45,383 bases of DNA from Martinezella miluonensis (GTDB lineage: Bacteria; Pseudomonadota; Alphaproteobacteria; Rhizobiales; Rhizobiaceae), in assembly GCF_900094545.1 (NCBI RefSeq), contig NZ_FMAH01000052.1:1-45383 (forward strand), written 5' to 3'. The notes below the pieces were generated by a model, which searched no databases, was not told where the DNA came from, and saw only the letters and a program-made list of their open reading frames with translations. Both the position numbers and the translations under genes were made by a program. Of this stretch, positions 32,979 to 42,339 are shown in pieces; within the stretch, counting starts at the first letter, position 1; the number at the start of each line of letters is the position of its first letter.

Positions 32979-34208
32979 ATGTTGAATTGGGAAAATATCT
33001 TTGCGACGCGCTCGAGCCGTATGCGCGCCTCTGAAATCCGCGAATTGCTGAAGCTGCTGGAGCGGCCTGATATCATCTCGTTTGCCGGTGGCATTCCCGA
33101 TCCTGCATTGTTTCCGGATGCGGAGTTCAAGCAGGCCTATGCCGATATCTTTTCAGGCCCGACGGTGAATGCAGCGCTGCAATATTCGGTCAGCGAGGGC
33201 TACAAGCCGCTGCGCGAATGGCTGGTTGGACAGATGGCGGCGCTCGGCATCCCCTGCGAGCTTGAAAACGTCTTCATCGTTTCCGGTTCGCAGCAGGGTC
33301 TCGATTATCTCGGCAAGCTCTTTCTGTCACCGAAGGATACCGCGCTGGTTACGGCGCCGACCTATCTCGGCGCGCTGCAGGCTTTCAACGCCTATGAGCC
33401 TACCTATGATCAACTGACGCCGAATGGCAACCGCACGCCGGATTCTTATAGCGCCGCTGCCACGAAGGCTGGCGGGCGGGTGAAGTTTGCCTATCTCTCG
33501 GCAGATTTCGCCAACCCGACGGGCGAGACCGTCGATCTGGCCGGCCGCGAAAAGCTGCTCGATCTTGCCGAGGAACTGGATATCGCCGTCATCGAAGATG
33601 CCGCCTATCAGTCGCTGCGCTATGACGGCGAGCCGGTCGCGCCGATCCTAGCGCTGGAAATCGCGCGCAAGGGCAATATCAACGACACGCGCACGATCTA
33701 TTGCGGCAGCTTTTCCAAGACCTTGGCGCCGGGACTTCGTGTCGGCTTCGTCGTTGCCAATGCGCCCGTCATTCGCAAACTGGTGCTGATGAAGCAGGCG
33801 GCGGATCTCCATTCCTCGACCATCAACCAGATCGCCATCCATCAGGTTGCCGAACGCGGTTTTGATGCGCAGGTTGCCAAGGTTCGCAAGACCTACAGCC
33901 ACCGTCGCGACTGTATGCTGGCGGCGCTCGCCAAATACATGCCGGACGGCGTAAGCTGGACGAAACCTCAGGGTGGCATGTTCGTGTGGATCACCCTGCC
34001 GAAGGGCATGGATGGGGCGAAGCTGCTGGCACGGTCTCTGGAAACGGCGAAGGTTGCCTTCGTTCCCGGTCAGGCCTTCTTTGCCGACGGCACCGGCGCA
34101 AACACATTCCGTGTCAGCTTCTCCTGCGCCAATGACGAGATGATCGAAGAGGGCATCTCACGGCTCGGCAAGTTGATTGCCAGAGAGATCGGGGCGTTGG
34201 CGGCCTGA
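32979..34208 (+). CDS. PLP-dependent aminotransferase (LysN/2-aminoadipate type)
   Basis: Fold-type I aminotransferase, 409 residues. The N-terminus has RPDIISFAGGIPDPALFP, followed by VSGSQQGLDYLGKLF, the Asn of FANPTGETV, Asp in VIEDAAYQ, the Schiff-base lysine in CGSFSKTLAPGLRVG, and late GGMFVWITLP. It resembles the 2-aminoadipate/valine-pyruvate group (MocR-like core without the helix-turn-helix). AGGAAG precedes the ATG at 32979. Substrate uncertain; a role in branched-chain or lysine-type amino acids is possible. Confidence 0.88.
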   Translation: MLNWENIFATRSSRMRASEIRELLKLLERPDIISFAGGIPDPALFPDAEFKQAYADIFSGPTVNAALQYSVSEGYKPLREWLVGQMAALGIPCELENVFIVSGSQQGLDYLGKLFLSPKDTALVTAPTYLGALQAFNAYEPTYDQLTPNGNRTPDSYSAAATKAGGRVKFAYLSADFANPTGETVDLAGREKLLDLAEELDIAVIEDAAYQSLRYDGEPVAPILALEIARKGNINDTRTIYCGSFSKTLAPGLRVGFVVANAPVIRKLVLMKQAADLHSSTINQIAIHQVAERGFDAQVAKVRKTYSHRRDCMLAALAKYMPDGVSWTKPQGGMFVWITLPKGMDGAKLLARSLETAKVAFVPGQAFFADGTGANTFRVSFSCANDEMIEEGISRLGKLIAREIGALAA

Positions 34209-34212
34209 TTTA

Positions 34213-34361
34213 CCTTCTCCCCGGCGGGGAGAAGGATGCGCTCCTGAGCTTGTCGAAGGGGCGCTGGTTGAGGGGGCGTTGCACCGTTGTGGTGGACACT
34301 GAAAGTGCCACGCCACCCCCTCATCCGCCCTTTGGGCACCTTCTCCCCGAGGGGGAGAAGG
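34213..34361. repeat. Second RIME-like palindromic repeat
   Basis: Element of about 150 bp. It has two hairpins, CCTTCTCCCCGG-CGGGGAGAAGG (34213-34235) and CCTTCTCCCC-GA-GGGGGAGAAGG (34339-34361), and the outer CCCCCTCATCC arm. The middle contains TGAGCTTGTCGAAGG, a motif widely seen in dispersed proteobacterial repeats. Same family as 18228-18371, between convergent genes. Confidence 0.75.
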
Positions 34362-34367
34362 AGTTTC

Positions 34368-35426
34368 TTACTTTGCCAGATGCGGGCCGATCAGCGAAAG
34401 GTCGGCCTCGCTCAACCGGTCGCTGGCGGTGTTGCCCTGGTGCCAATAGGGGTACATCAGCGGCGATAGGCTGACATCGTCAAGACGCTTGCGCTCCTCG
34501 TCCGTCAGCTTCAGTTCGGCACTGGCGAGATTGTCCTTGAACTGGGCTTTGGTGCGGCCGCCGATGATGACCGAGGTCACGCCCTTACGGCCGATAAGCC
34601 AGGCGAGCGCAACTTGGGCTGCCGAGACGTCGCGGCCGTCGGCGATCTCCACCAGCGTATCGACGATATTCCACAGCCGGTTTTCGTCGCGGATCGGCGG
34701 TTCCGTCCAGCCGGCGAACTGGCGCGTGCCTTCCGGCGTTGCCTGATTGCGGCGATGCTTGCCAGACAGCAGGCCGCCGGCAATCGGGCTCCAGACGAGG
34801 ATGCCGAGGCCCTGGTCGATGCTAACAGGCACCAGTTCGTTCTCGGCGTCGCGGGCTTCCAGCGTGTAGTGAATCTGCTGGCTGACGAAGCGTTCGCGCC
34901 TGTCGCGCTCGCTGACGCCGAGTGCCTTCATGATGTGCCAGCCGGAAAAGTTCGAGCAGCCGATGTAGCGGACCTTGCCCTGGCGAACCAAGGTGTCGAG
35001 CGCTTCCATCGTCTCTTCGAGCGGGGTCTGCCCGTCCCACTCATGCAGCTGATAGAGGTCGATCACGTCGGTCTTCATGCGCTTCAGGCTGGCTTCGCAC
35101 GCCTGGATGAGATGCTGGCGGGAAGATCCGGTATCGTTCACTCCGGGACCCATCGAGAAGCGAGCCTTAGTGGCGATGAGCACGCCGTTCTTGCGCGGGC
35201 CGCCGATGATCTCGCCGAGGATTTCCTCTGAGGCACCTTGCGAATAGACGTCGGCGGTATCGAGCAGGTTGACGCCGGCATCCACGCACATGTCCACCAG
35301 CTTCTTCGCTTCCTTGATGCCGAGATCGCCAACGGTCTTGGCCCAGCCGACTCCGCCGAAGGTCATGGTGCCCATGGTGATGGTGGAAACTTTGAGGCCG
35401 GAGCGGCCAAGCAGGCGATATTCCAT
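34368..35426 (-). CDS. Aldo/keto reductase (YajO/Tas-like)
   Basis: NADPH-dependent oxidoreductase, 352 residues. Catalytic residues in NLLDTADVYSQGASEEILG (Asp, Tyr), IATKARF (Lys) and LYQLHEWDG (His); later SNFSGWHIMKAL and cofactor loop VTSVIIGGRTKAQFKDN. The start at 35426 follows GAGGAGG. It is longer than and not a close copy of the reductase at 10876-11721. Substrate unknown. Divergent from the ABC transporter operon. Confidence 0.88.
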   Translation of the reverse strand: MEYRLLGRSGLKVSTITMGTMTFGGVGWAKTVGDLGIKEAKKLVDMCVDAGVNLLDTADVYSQGASEEILGEIIGGPRKNGVLIATKARFSMGPGVNDTGSSRQHLIQACEASLKRMKTDVIDLYQLHEWDGQTPLEETMEALDTLVRQGKVRYIGCSNFSGWHIMKALGVSERDRRERFVSQQIHYTLEARDAENELVPVSIDQGLGILVWSPIAGGLLSGKHRRNQATPEGTRQFAGWTEPPIRDENRLWNIVDTLVEIADGRDVSAAQVALAWLIGRKGVTSVIIGGRTKAQFKDNLASAELKLTDEERKRLDDVSLSPLMYPYWHQGNTASDRLSEADLSLIGPHLAK

Positions 35427-35597
35427 AGATCTGTCCTCCTCGATCCCATCTGAAATACGTGCGTCAGAAAATAGCGCGAAGCGGCGATGGTCAAGATTCA
35501 ATCATCATACGAACGACAATCTATTCAAATTCAACTGTCACAATCATGTTAAGCCGCGCGTCTAGACAACCTTCTACAACCCAGCCGAGGACGTTTC

Positions 35598-36578
35598 ATG
35601 AAGACCTTTGTTTCCGCTTTTGCCGGCCTCTTGGCCATCGCTCTTTTCTCCGGTGCTGCCAACGCCGCCGATCTCGTCCTCTACACCAGTCAGCCGAATG
35701 CCGATGCGCAGGCGACCGTCGATGGCTTCATGGCTGCCAATCCCGGCATCAAGGTCGATTGGGTTCGCGATGGCACGCCGCAGATCATCGCCAAGCTGCA
35801 GGCGGAAATGCAGGCCGGCGCGCCTGCTGCCGACGTTCTGCTGATCGCCGATACGGTGACCCTCGAGCGCCTGAAAGAAGCCGGCAAGCTCCTGGCCTAC
35901 AAGTCGCCGGAAGCCGCGAATTACGATGCGTCGCTCTATGACGCCGATGGCTATTACTATTCCACCAAGCTGATCACCACCGGCATCGTCTATAATACTG
36001 CCGCGTCGCTGAAGCCGGCAAGCTGGCAGGATCTGGTGAAGCCGGAAGCCAAGGGCCTCGTCGCAATGCCGAGCCCGCTTGCTTCGGGCGCTGCTCTCAT
36101 TCACGCACAGACGCTCGCCGGCGTCAGCAGCCTCGGCTGGGACTACTACAAGAACCTTGCCGAGAACGGCGCGATCGCTTCGGGCGGCAATGGCGCCGTG
36201 CTCAAGGCCGTCGCATCCGGCGAGAAGGCCTATGGCATGATCGTCGACTACATGCCGATCCGCGAAAAGGCCAAGGGCGCTCCGCTGGAATTCGTCTTCC
36301 CGAAGGAAGGCGTTTCGGCCGTCACCGAGCCGGTCGGCATTCTCGCCAGTACGCAGCACGCCGATGCCGCCAAGAAGTTCGTCGATTACGTCCTGTCCGA
36401 AAAGGGCCAGGAAGGCTTCCTGAAGCTTGGCTATATCCCGGCCCGCAACGGCACGCCGCTGCCGGAAGGTTTTCCGGCACGTGACAGCATCAAGCTTTTG
36501 CCGTTGAATGCCGCCGATGCTCTCAAGAATACGGATCAGGACCTGAAGACCTTCTCCACCTACTTCAAGTCGAAGTAA
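35598..36578 (+). CDS. ABC transporter periplasmic substrate-binding protein (FbpA/AfuA-like)
   Basis: Periplasmic binding protein of the iron(III)/2-aminoethylphosphonate/thiamine type, 326 residues. Signal peptide MKTFVSAFAGLLAIALFSGAANA, mature start ADLVLYTSQPNADAQ. The lobes contain FMAANPGIKVDWVRDGTPQIIAKL, YYYSTKLITTGIVYNT and SGGNGAVLKAVASGEKAYGM. GAGGA precedes the ATG. The ligand cannot be told from sequence. First gene of a three-gene ABC operon that runs into an oxygenase. Confidence 0.88.
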   Translation: MKTFVSAFAGLLAIALFSGAANAADLVLYTSQPNADAQATVDGFMAANPGIKVDWVRDGTPQIIAKLQAEMQAGAPAADVLLIADTVTLERLKEAGKLLAYKSPEAANYDASLYDADGYYYSTKLITTGIVYNTAASLKPASWQDLVKPEAKGLVAMPSPLASGAALIHAQTLAGVSSLGWDYYKNLAENGAIASGGNGAVLKAVASGEKAYGMIVDYMPIREKAKGAPLEFVFPKEGVSAVTEPVGILASTQHADAAKKFVDYVLSEKGQEGFLKLGYIPARNGTPLPEGFPARDSIKLLPLNAADALKNTDQDLKTFSTYFKSK

Positions 36579-36595
36579 TCCGGCCCGGATTTTAG

Positions 36596-38290
36596 ATGTA
36601 CGGATATGTGCGTAGGGGAAACAGCCAGCCGGCCTGGCTGTTTCCTTTTGTTGTCGCCGTCGTGCTGCTGCTCAGCGTCCTGCCGCTGGCGCGGCTGGCG
36701 TTTGTCGGTATCGAGGCGCTGCTCAAGGGCGGCACCTATGAACTCATCAGCGACCCTGCGCTCTGGCGCTCGGCCTGGTATACGATGGAGACGGCCGTGC
36801 TTGGCACCATCGTTTCTGTTGTTCTTGGTTGCCTCTTTGCATTCCTGCTGACTCTGACCGATCTTTCGGGCAGGGGGCTCCTCGGCTTCCTCTTTGTGCT
36901 GCCGATGATGATCCCGCCGCAGGTGACGGCACTCGCCTGGGTGCAGATGTCCGGACCATCGAGCCCGTTGCTGAAAGCGCTGCATATCGCGCCGCCGCTC
37001 GGCTCGCCGCAGCCGCTCTATTCGGTCGGCGGTATTGCGCTTCTCTATGGCGTCCAGCATGCGCCGCTGGTCTATCTGGCTCTGCGTGCCGGTTTGATGG
37101 CGCTGCCGCGCGATGGCGTCGAGGCCGCGAGGCTCTCGGGCGCATCCGGACTGCGTGTCTTCCGCGATATCATCCTGCCCTTGTCACTGCCCGGTATCAT
37201 CGCCGGGGCTGCAATTGCCTTCGTCTCCTCTATCGGCAATTTCGGCATTCCCGCGATCCTCGGCATCCCCGCCTCGATCTATACGCTGTCGACCTTGATC
37301 TTCACGAAATTCTCCAATTTCGGCCCGCGGACATTCGGCGATATTGCCGTGTTGTCGGCGATGATCGCCGTTATTGCGGTTGCAGGGCTTGCGGTACAGG
37401 GCAGGGCCTTGAAGGGGCGCGACTATCGCGTCATCGGCATTTCCGGTGCAGCGGCTGCCTTTTCGCTTGGCCGATGGCGCTATCTTGCGATGCCGATGCT
37501 TTGCGCCATCCTGTTCGTCATGCTCGTCGCGCCGTTTCTGGCGCTGGTCGCTGGCGCGCTGGTGCCGACCTATGGCGTGCCGCTGACTTTGAAGACAGCA
37601 TCGCTTAACGCGTTCACGGAGATCCTGTTTCGGCAAACGGTCACACGAACCGCCTTTTCCAATTCGCTGTTCCTGGCGGGCATGACATCACTCGGTCTCC
37701 TGCTGGTGACAGTGCTTGCGGCCTATGCGCTGACGCGGCGCAAGGACATGCTGAGCCGCATCGTCAGCGGCATGATCGAGATCCCCTATGCGCTTCCGGG
37801 CATCATCATCGCCGTCTGCTTCATTCTGGTGTTTGCTGCACCTCTGCCGATCCTCAATGTCACGCTTTACGGGACGATCTGGATCATCCTGCTTGCCTAT
37901 TTCTCCGCCTATTTCGCCGTCAGCCTGAAGCCGGTCATGAGCGCCTTCCTGCAGCTCGATCCGGCGCTGGAGGAGGCCGCGCGTCTCTCGGGCGCCGGGT
38001 TCTTCCGTCGTCTTACAGACATCATCGTGCCGCTGATTGCGCCGGCGGCCGGTGCCTCGGTGATCCTCGTCTTCCTCATCGCCTGCAACGAGTTGACCGT
38101 TTCGGCTTTGCTCTGGTCGGCCGGCACGCAGACGCTCGGCGTCATCATCTACAATCTCGACGATGGCGGCAGCGCCGATCTTGCCTCCGCCATGTCGGTC
38201 ATCGTCATCGCCATGGTCGTTGTCATGATGGTGCTTCTGGAAATCATAGCCAGGCGCCTGCCGAAGGGAGTTGTGCCTTGGCGAAGCTGA
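36596..38290 (+). CDS. ABC transporter permease (fused FbpB-like)
   Basis: 564 residues with two fused inner-membrane permease halves. Each carries the EAA loop that contacts the ATPase (DGVEAARLSGASGLRVFRDIILP; LEEAARLSGAGFFRRLTDIIVP) and about 12 hydrophobic segments in all. This fused layout is typical of FbpB/SfuB-type transporters for iron(III) or phosphonates. Starts 17 bp after the binding protein; its stop overlaps the ATPase start. Confidence 0.9.
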   Translation: MYGYVRRGNSQPAWLFPFVVAVVLLLSVLPLARLAFVGIEALLKGGTYELISDPALWRSAWYTMETAVLGTIVSVVLGCLFAFLLTLTDLSGRGLLGFLFVLPMMIPPQVTALAWVQMSGPSSPLLKALHIAPPLGSPQPLYSVGGIALLYGVQHAPLVYLALRAGLMALPRDGVEAARLSGASGLRVFRDIILPLSLPGIIAGAAIAFVSSIGNFGIPAILGIPASIYTLSTLIFTKFSNFGPRTFGDIAVLSAMIAVIAVAGLAVQGRALKGRDYRVIGISGAAAAFSLGRWRYLAMPMLCAILFVMLVAPFLALVAGALVPTYGVPLTLKTASLNAFTEILFRQTVTRTAFSNSLFLAGMTSLGLLLVTVLAAYALTRRKDMLSRIVSGMIEIPYALPGIIIAVCFILVFAAPLPILNVTLYGTIWIILLAYFSAYFAVSLKPVMSAFLQLDPALEEAARLSGAGFFRRLTDIIVPLIAPAAGASVILVFLIACNELTVSALLWSAGTQTLGVIIYNLDDGGSADLASAMSVIVIAMVVVMMVLLEIIARRLPKGVVPWRS

Positions 38291-39309
38291 TCCTCAATCA
38301 CATCAGCAAGGATTTCGGCACAGGCGGACGCGCTGCCGTGAATGCCTTGTCGCTCGACGTGCGTGAGGGGGGCTTCCTGGCACTGCTTGGTCCCTCCGGC
38401 TGCGGCAAGACGACGGTTCTCAGGATGATCGCCGGCTTCGAGCAGCCGACCGATGGCTCCATCCATCTCGGCGAGCGATTGTTGGCGGATGCGGGGAACA
38501 TGCTGCCGCCAGAGCGGCGCAACATGGCGATGGTGTTCCAGTCCTACGCGCTCTGGCCGCACATGAACGTGACAGACAATGTCGGCTATCCGCTGAAGGT
38601 GCGCGGCATTTCCGGCGAACGCTACCGCGAAAAGGTGCGCGAGGCGTTGGCGACCGTGCGTTTGGCCGACTATTCGGAGCGTCGGCCCGCCGACCTCTCC
38701 GGCGGCCAGCGCCAGCGCGTGGCGCTAGCGCGCTGCCTGGTGACATCGCCCGATGTCGTGCTGCTCGACGAGCCGCTCGCCAACCTCGACCGTCATCTGA
38801 AGAAGGAGATGGAGGAAACTTTCCGGGAGTTCCATCAGCGCTCGGGTGCCACCATGATCTACGTGACGCATGATCAGAGCGAGGCGATGGCGCTCGCCAC
38901 CGATGTCGCCGTCATGTCCGAGGGGCGGCTGTTGCAGGTGGCGCCGCCGGCGGAAATCTATGCGCGCCCAGAAGGCAAGATGGTCGGTGGCCTTGTCGGG
39001 CAGGGTGCCATTCTGTCGCTTGGCTTCCCTGATGGCGGAACACGCCGCATCGATTGGCGGTCCTTCCGAGGCCTGTGGGGCAACCGTGCGGGCGGCTCGG
39101 AGAGTGCAGATATCCTCGTGCGCCCGGAGGACGTGGTTGCCGATGCGGAAGGTATTTCCTGCCGGGTCGATTCCGTTCTCTATGAGGGCGAGCGTTATGC
39201 GGTGAGGTTGTCGATGCCGGACGGACAGGTGCTGCGCGCCTATAGCCGCGAGCCAGTCACGGCGGGCGACGATTATCCGGTCGCCATCCGCTCGGCATGG
39301 CGGCTTTGA
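38278..39309 (+). CDS. ABC transporter ATP-binding protein (FbpC-like)
   Basis: 343 residues. Walker A GPSGCGKTT, Q-loop MVFQSYALWPHM, signature LSGGQRQRVALARC, Walker B VVLLDEPLANLD, H-loop VTHDQ, then a C-terminal TOBE-like domain (~240-343). A TTG start at 38278, inside the permease stop, gives MAKLILNHISKDF; a GGGAG element stands upstream. It completes the importer complex with the two genes before it. Confidence 0.93.
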   Translation: MAKLILNHISKDFGTGGRAAVNALSLDVREGGFLALLGPSGCGKTTVLRMIAGFEQPTDGSIHLGERLLADAGNMLPPERRNMAMVFQSYALWPHMNVTDNVGYPLKVRGISGERYREKVREALATVRLADYSERRPADLSGGQRQRVALARCLVTSPDVVLLDEPLANLDRHLKKEMEETFREFHQRSGATMIYVTHDQSEAMALATDVAVMSEGRLLQVAPPAEIYARPEGKMVGGLVGQGAILSLGFPDGGTRRIDWRSFRGLWGNRAGGSESADILVRPEDVVADAEGISCRVDSVLYEGERYAVRLSMPDGQVLRAYSREPVTAGDDYPVAIRSAWRL

Positions 39310-39366
39310 TCGAGCAAGGGGACAAGATGGTTGTTCCCCGCCGCCGCCTATGCTTGATTTGCTCGA
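39310..39366 (+). repeat. Inverted repeat between the ABC operon and the oxygenase
   Basis: TCGAGCAA (39310-39317) and TTGCTCGA (39359-39366) are perfect 8-bp arms around a smaller GGGGACAA/TTGTTCCCC dyad. The folded RNA would lie just upstream of the oxygenase start, with no T run. Possible processing or weak regulation site. Confidence 0.35.
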
Positions 39367-39387
39367 CGTCACGAATGGGAGTCGCGC

Positions 39388-40383
39388 ATGTCCGATCATA
39401 GCTTTCCGATTTTCGATCTCGGTGCCTTCGAAGCGGCCGATCATGACGAGAAAAAGCGGCTCGGCGCGGAGGTGGATCGGATATGCCGCTCGACCGGCTT
39501 TCTGGCAATTGCCAATCACGGCGTCGCCGATGCCGTTATCGGCCAGGTTTGGAAGAAGACGCAGACATTCTTCGACCTGCCGGCCGAGGTGAAGCAGCAA
39601 GCCAAAACGCTCTATCCCGCTTATCCCTACGGCTATCTCGGGCCGGGAACCGAAGCACTGGCGAAATCGCGCAATGTCGATACGCCGCCGGATCTGAAGG
39701 AAAGCTTCAATGGCGGCCCGCTTTCCGTTCCCGAAGGCATGGGCGATCCGGAAGCGCTCGGCTTCTGCTATGCCGCCACCATCTGGCCGGAAGGACCCGA
39801 AGGGTTCGTTGAGGCATGGAAGGCCTATTACGGGGCGATGGAGGATCTGGCGGCGCGCATCATGCGCGTGTTTGCAACGGCGCTTGGTCTCGATGAGCAC
39901 TTCTTCGATTCCTATGTCGATGCGCCGATCAGCGCACTGAGGGCGCTGAATTATCCGGAGCAGCATGTGCCGCCGCAGCCGGGCCAGCTTCGCGCCGGGG
40001 CGCACACCGATTACGGCAGCCTGACCATCCTGTTGCCACAGCCCGGTTCGAAAGGGCTCGAAATCATTGCCCCGGACGGGAACTGGACGCCGGTGCCGCC
40101 GGTCGACGGGGCCTTCGTCATCAACATCGGCGACCTGATGGCGCTGTGGACCAATGATCGCTGGGTTTCGACCGTCCACCGCGTCGTCAATCCGCCGCCG
40201 GAAGAGGGTGGCATGCAGCGCCGGCAATCCCTTGCTTTCTTCCATCAGCCGAACTGGTTTGCCGAGATCGCCTGCCTGCCCTCATGTCTGACGCCGGGTA
40301 AAGAGCCGAAATATGCTCCGGTTCTTTCCGGTCCGTATCTGATGGGCAAGTTCAAATCGACCGTTACCGCCAAGGCCGGCTGA
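39388..40383 (+). CDS. Isopenicillin-N-synthase-like non-heme Fe(II) oxygenase
   Basis: 331 residues, double-stranded beta-helix oxygenase of the IPNS/2-oxoglutarate-dependent dioxygenase family. N-terminal DIOX_N domain (FPIFDLGAF, FLAIANHGV), iron ligands His206 and Asp208 (AGAHTDYGSLTIL) and His264 (STVHRVV), and the co-substrate motif Arg279-x-Ser281 (RRQS). Bacterial relatives oxidise many small molecules, and the substrate cannot be inferred. It follows the ABC transporter by 78 bp on the same strand and may act on the imported compound. ATG with GGGAG upstream. Confidence 0.9.
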   Translation: MSDHSFPIFDLGAFEAADHDEKKRLGAEVDRICRSTGFLAIANHGVADAVIGQVWKKTQTFFDLPAEVKQQAKTLYPAYPYGYLGPGTEALAKSRNVDTPPDLKESFNGGPLSVPEGMGDPEALGFCYAATIWPEGPEGFVEAWKAYYGAMEDLAARIMRVFATALGLDEHFFDSYVDAPISALRALNYPEQHVPPQPGQLRAGAHTDYGSLTILLPQPGSKGLEIIAPDGNWTPVPPVDGAFVINIGDLMALWTNDRWVSTVHRVVNPPPEEGGMQRRQSLAFFHQPNWFAEIACLPSCLTPGKEPKYAPVLSGPYLMGKFKSTVTAKAG

Positions 40384-40433
40384 TGCGAGTATAGTAAGCC
40401 GGCTCACACTCTTCTTGCAAACTGGAATGCTTC

Positions 40434-41549
40434 ATGTCCCTGCGCCTTGCGACATTCAATGTCGAAAACCTTCTGACCCGTTTCGATTACACCGGTTTTC
40501 GCAATCAGCTGCGTCAGGATCGCGTGCTGCAGCTCTTCGATGTTCGCAACGAGGAGGTCTATCAGCAACTGGAAGCGGCGCGCGTGGTCGCCGCGACCGA
40601 TGACACCAGGCAGATGACGGCGCTGGCGATTGCGGATGCGGATGCCGACATCATCTGCTTGCAGGAAGTCGACAACATGGCGGCGCTGCAGGCCTTCGAA
40701 TATGGCTATCTCTACCGCATGGTCGGCAATGGCTATCGCCAGAAATATTTGATCGAGGGTAATGACAGCCGCGGCATCGATGTCGCCGTGATGATGCGCG
40801 AGGAAACGCGCGATGGCCAGCCGATCGTGCTCAACGACATCAAAAGTCACGCCATGGTGACCTACGGCGATTTCGGCCTTTTCAACGATGAACTCGCTGA
40901 GCTCGGCCTTCATGCGGAAGACAAAATCTTCAAGCGCGATTGCCTGGAACTGCATCTTCATATTGGCGGTGTGCCGTTCTCGCTCTATGTGGTTCATCTG
41001 AAATCGATGGGGCCGGCGCGCGAAGGCGTGGATGGGCGTCATGCGACCATGCCGATCCGCCGCGCAGAGACCTTGGCCGTTCGCCGCATCATGGAAGATC
41101 GTTTCGGCGCAGGTCATACGGCGACGAAGAATTTTGCCATCTGCGGCGACATGAACGACTATCAGGAGTGGATCGACGTCATTGGCACGCGCCGCACCGG
41201 CTATCGTTTCGAGCCGCGCATGGAAGAAAAGGAGAGCGCGCTCGATGTTTTCAGCCATGATGGCTTTGCTGAAAATATCGTGAGCCGCCGGGAAGAGCTC
41301 GACCGTTGGACGCTCTATCACGCCCGCGGACCGCAGGAGCAGCGGCTCTGCCAGCTCGACTATATCTGGCTGTCACCGGCTCTGGCGCGCGCCAATGCAA
41401 CGCGCGCGCCCGACATTGTCCGTTCGGGTCAGCCTTTTCGAACAATATTTCCACCGGGGCAGGAGGTGGAGCGCTATCCGCGCGTCGGCTGGGACAGGCC
41501 AAAAGCCTCCGACCATTGCCCCGTCGTCATGACATTGGACCTGATATGA
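40434..41549 (+). CDS. Endonuclease/exonuclease/phosphatase-fold protein
   Basis: 371 residues of the DNase I-like EEP superfamily. Metal-site motifs: TFNVENLL (Asn), CLQEVDN (Glu), a VVHLKS (His) segment, GDMNDY (Asp/Asn) and the C-terminal KASDHCPVV (Asp-His). These are the general catalytic residues of phosphodiesterases or phosphatases of this fold; the substrate may be nucleic acid, lipid or small phosphate. Translationally coupled to the Nudix gene (ATGA overlap). Confidence 0.9.
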   Translation: MSLRLATFNVENLLTRFDYTGFRNQLRQDRVLQLFDVRNEEVYQQLEAARVVAATDDTRQMTALAIADADADIICLQEVDNMAALQAFEYGYLYRMVGNGYRQKYLIEGNDSRGIDVAVMMREETRDGQPIVLNDIKSHAMVTYGDFGLFNDELAELGLHAEDKIFKRDCLELHLHIGGVPFSLYVVHLKSMGPAREGVDGRHATMPIRRAETLAVRRIMEDRFGAGHTATKNFAICGDMNDYQEWIDVIGTRRTGYRFEPRMEEKESALDVFSHDGFAENIVSRREELDRWTLYHARGPQEQRLCQLDYIWLSPALARANATRAPDIVRSGQPFRTIFPPGQEVERYPRVGWDRPKASDHCPVVMTLDLI

Positions 41550-42283
41550 CCATTTCAGAACAGAACGACTTGGCCGGCTGGCCGCCGGAAGGCAGTGTTT
41601 TTCCCGTTTCGCGGATGGATCTTGCCGTGTTGCCCGGCGAACATCCTTTCCATCAGCACGAGTTGGAAGCGGTGCGAGAGAATTGGGCAAAGGAAGTTGC
41701 CGCCAATCCGTCGCTTTATGATGGTCGTATGGTGTTCCAGCATCGAGTGTCGATCAGCGATGGCGTGGTGAGGGCAGAAGCCTATCTGGCGCCATTTTCC
41801 ACCTTTCTCTGGTGGCGCAAGCAAAGAGCGGCGGGTGGCTTTCACCTCTTTGCCTTTGCTGTGGCGATTTCCTCCGATGGAGCGCTGATCGCAATCCGCA
41901 TGGCGCCGCATACGGCCAATCCTGGCCAGGTCTATTGCGCCGCCGGATCGATGGATGAAAGCGACGTCGTGGACGGGTATTGCGATGTCGAGGGCAATAT
42001 GCGCCGCGAGGTTTTGGAGGAGACCGGCCTCGATCTCAACGATGCGGTCGTCGAGCCTGGCTATTACGGCACGCATGTGAACCGTTCGGTCACTCTTTTT
42101 CGCGTTTTTCACTTCCCCTGGACAGCTGAGGATATGCTGCGCAGGATCGAAGAGCATATGCTGGTTTCCGAAGAAGACGAGGTCGATGGAGCGGTCGCCA
42201 TTCGCTCGGCCGATCCGGCGGCGCATCACTACAGCGTGGCGATGCTGCCTATCCTCGCCTGGTTCTTCGGAAGAGGGAAATAG
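41546..42283 (+). CDS. Nudix hydrolase
   Basis: 245 residues. The Nudix helix reads REVLEETGL at residues 154-162. The usual Glu eight residues before REVLEE is Cys (DGYCDVEG), so the box is slightly degenerate, though nearby acidic residues could help bind Mg. The long N-terminus (~90 residues) precedes FHLFAFAVAISSDGALIAIR. The ATG at 41546 overlaps the EEP stop. Likely acts on a nucleoside diphosphate derivative, with the EEP protein in the same operon. Confidence 0.85.
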   Translation: MTISEQNDLAGWPPEGSVFPVSRMDLAVLPGEHPFHQHELEAVRENWAKEVAANPSLYDGRMVFQHRVSISDGVVRAEAYLAPFSTFLWWRKQRAAGGFHLFAFAVAISSDGALIAIRMAPHTANPGQVYCAAGSMDESDVVDGYCDVEGNMRREVLEETGLDLNDAVVEPGYYGTHVNRSVTLFRVFHFPWTAEDMLRRIEEHMLVSEEDEVDGAVAIRSADPAAHHYSVAMLPILAWFFGRGK

Positions 42284-42339
42284 CTTGGGCTTGCGCTGGA
42301 GTCGCTTGCCGTTATGAATAATCAAATGTGGAAGCGTGA

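Noticed and set aside
38725..40245. Antisense frame over the ABC ATPase and oxygenase
   Set aside because: It spans two well-defined genes and has no motif or ribosome binding site.
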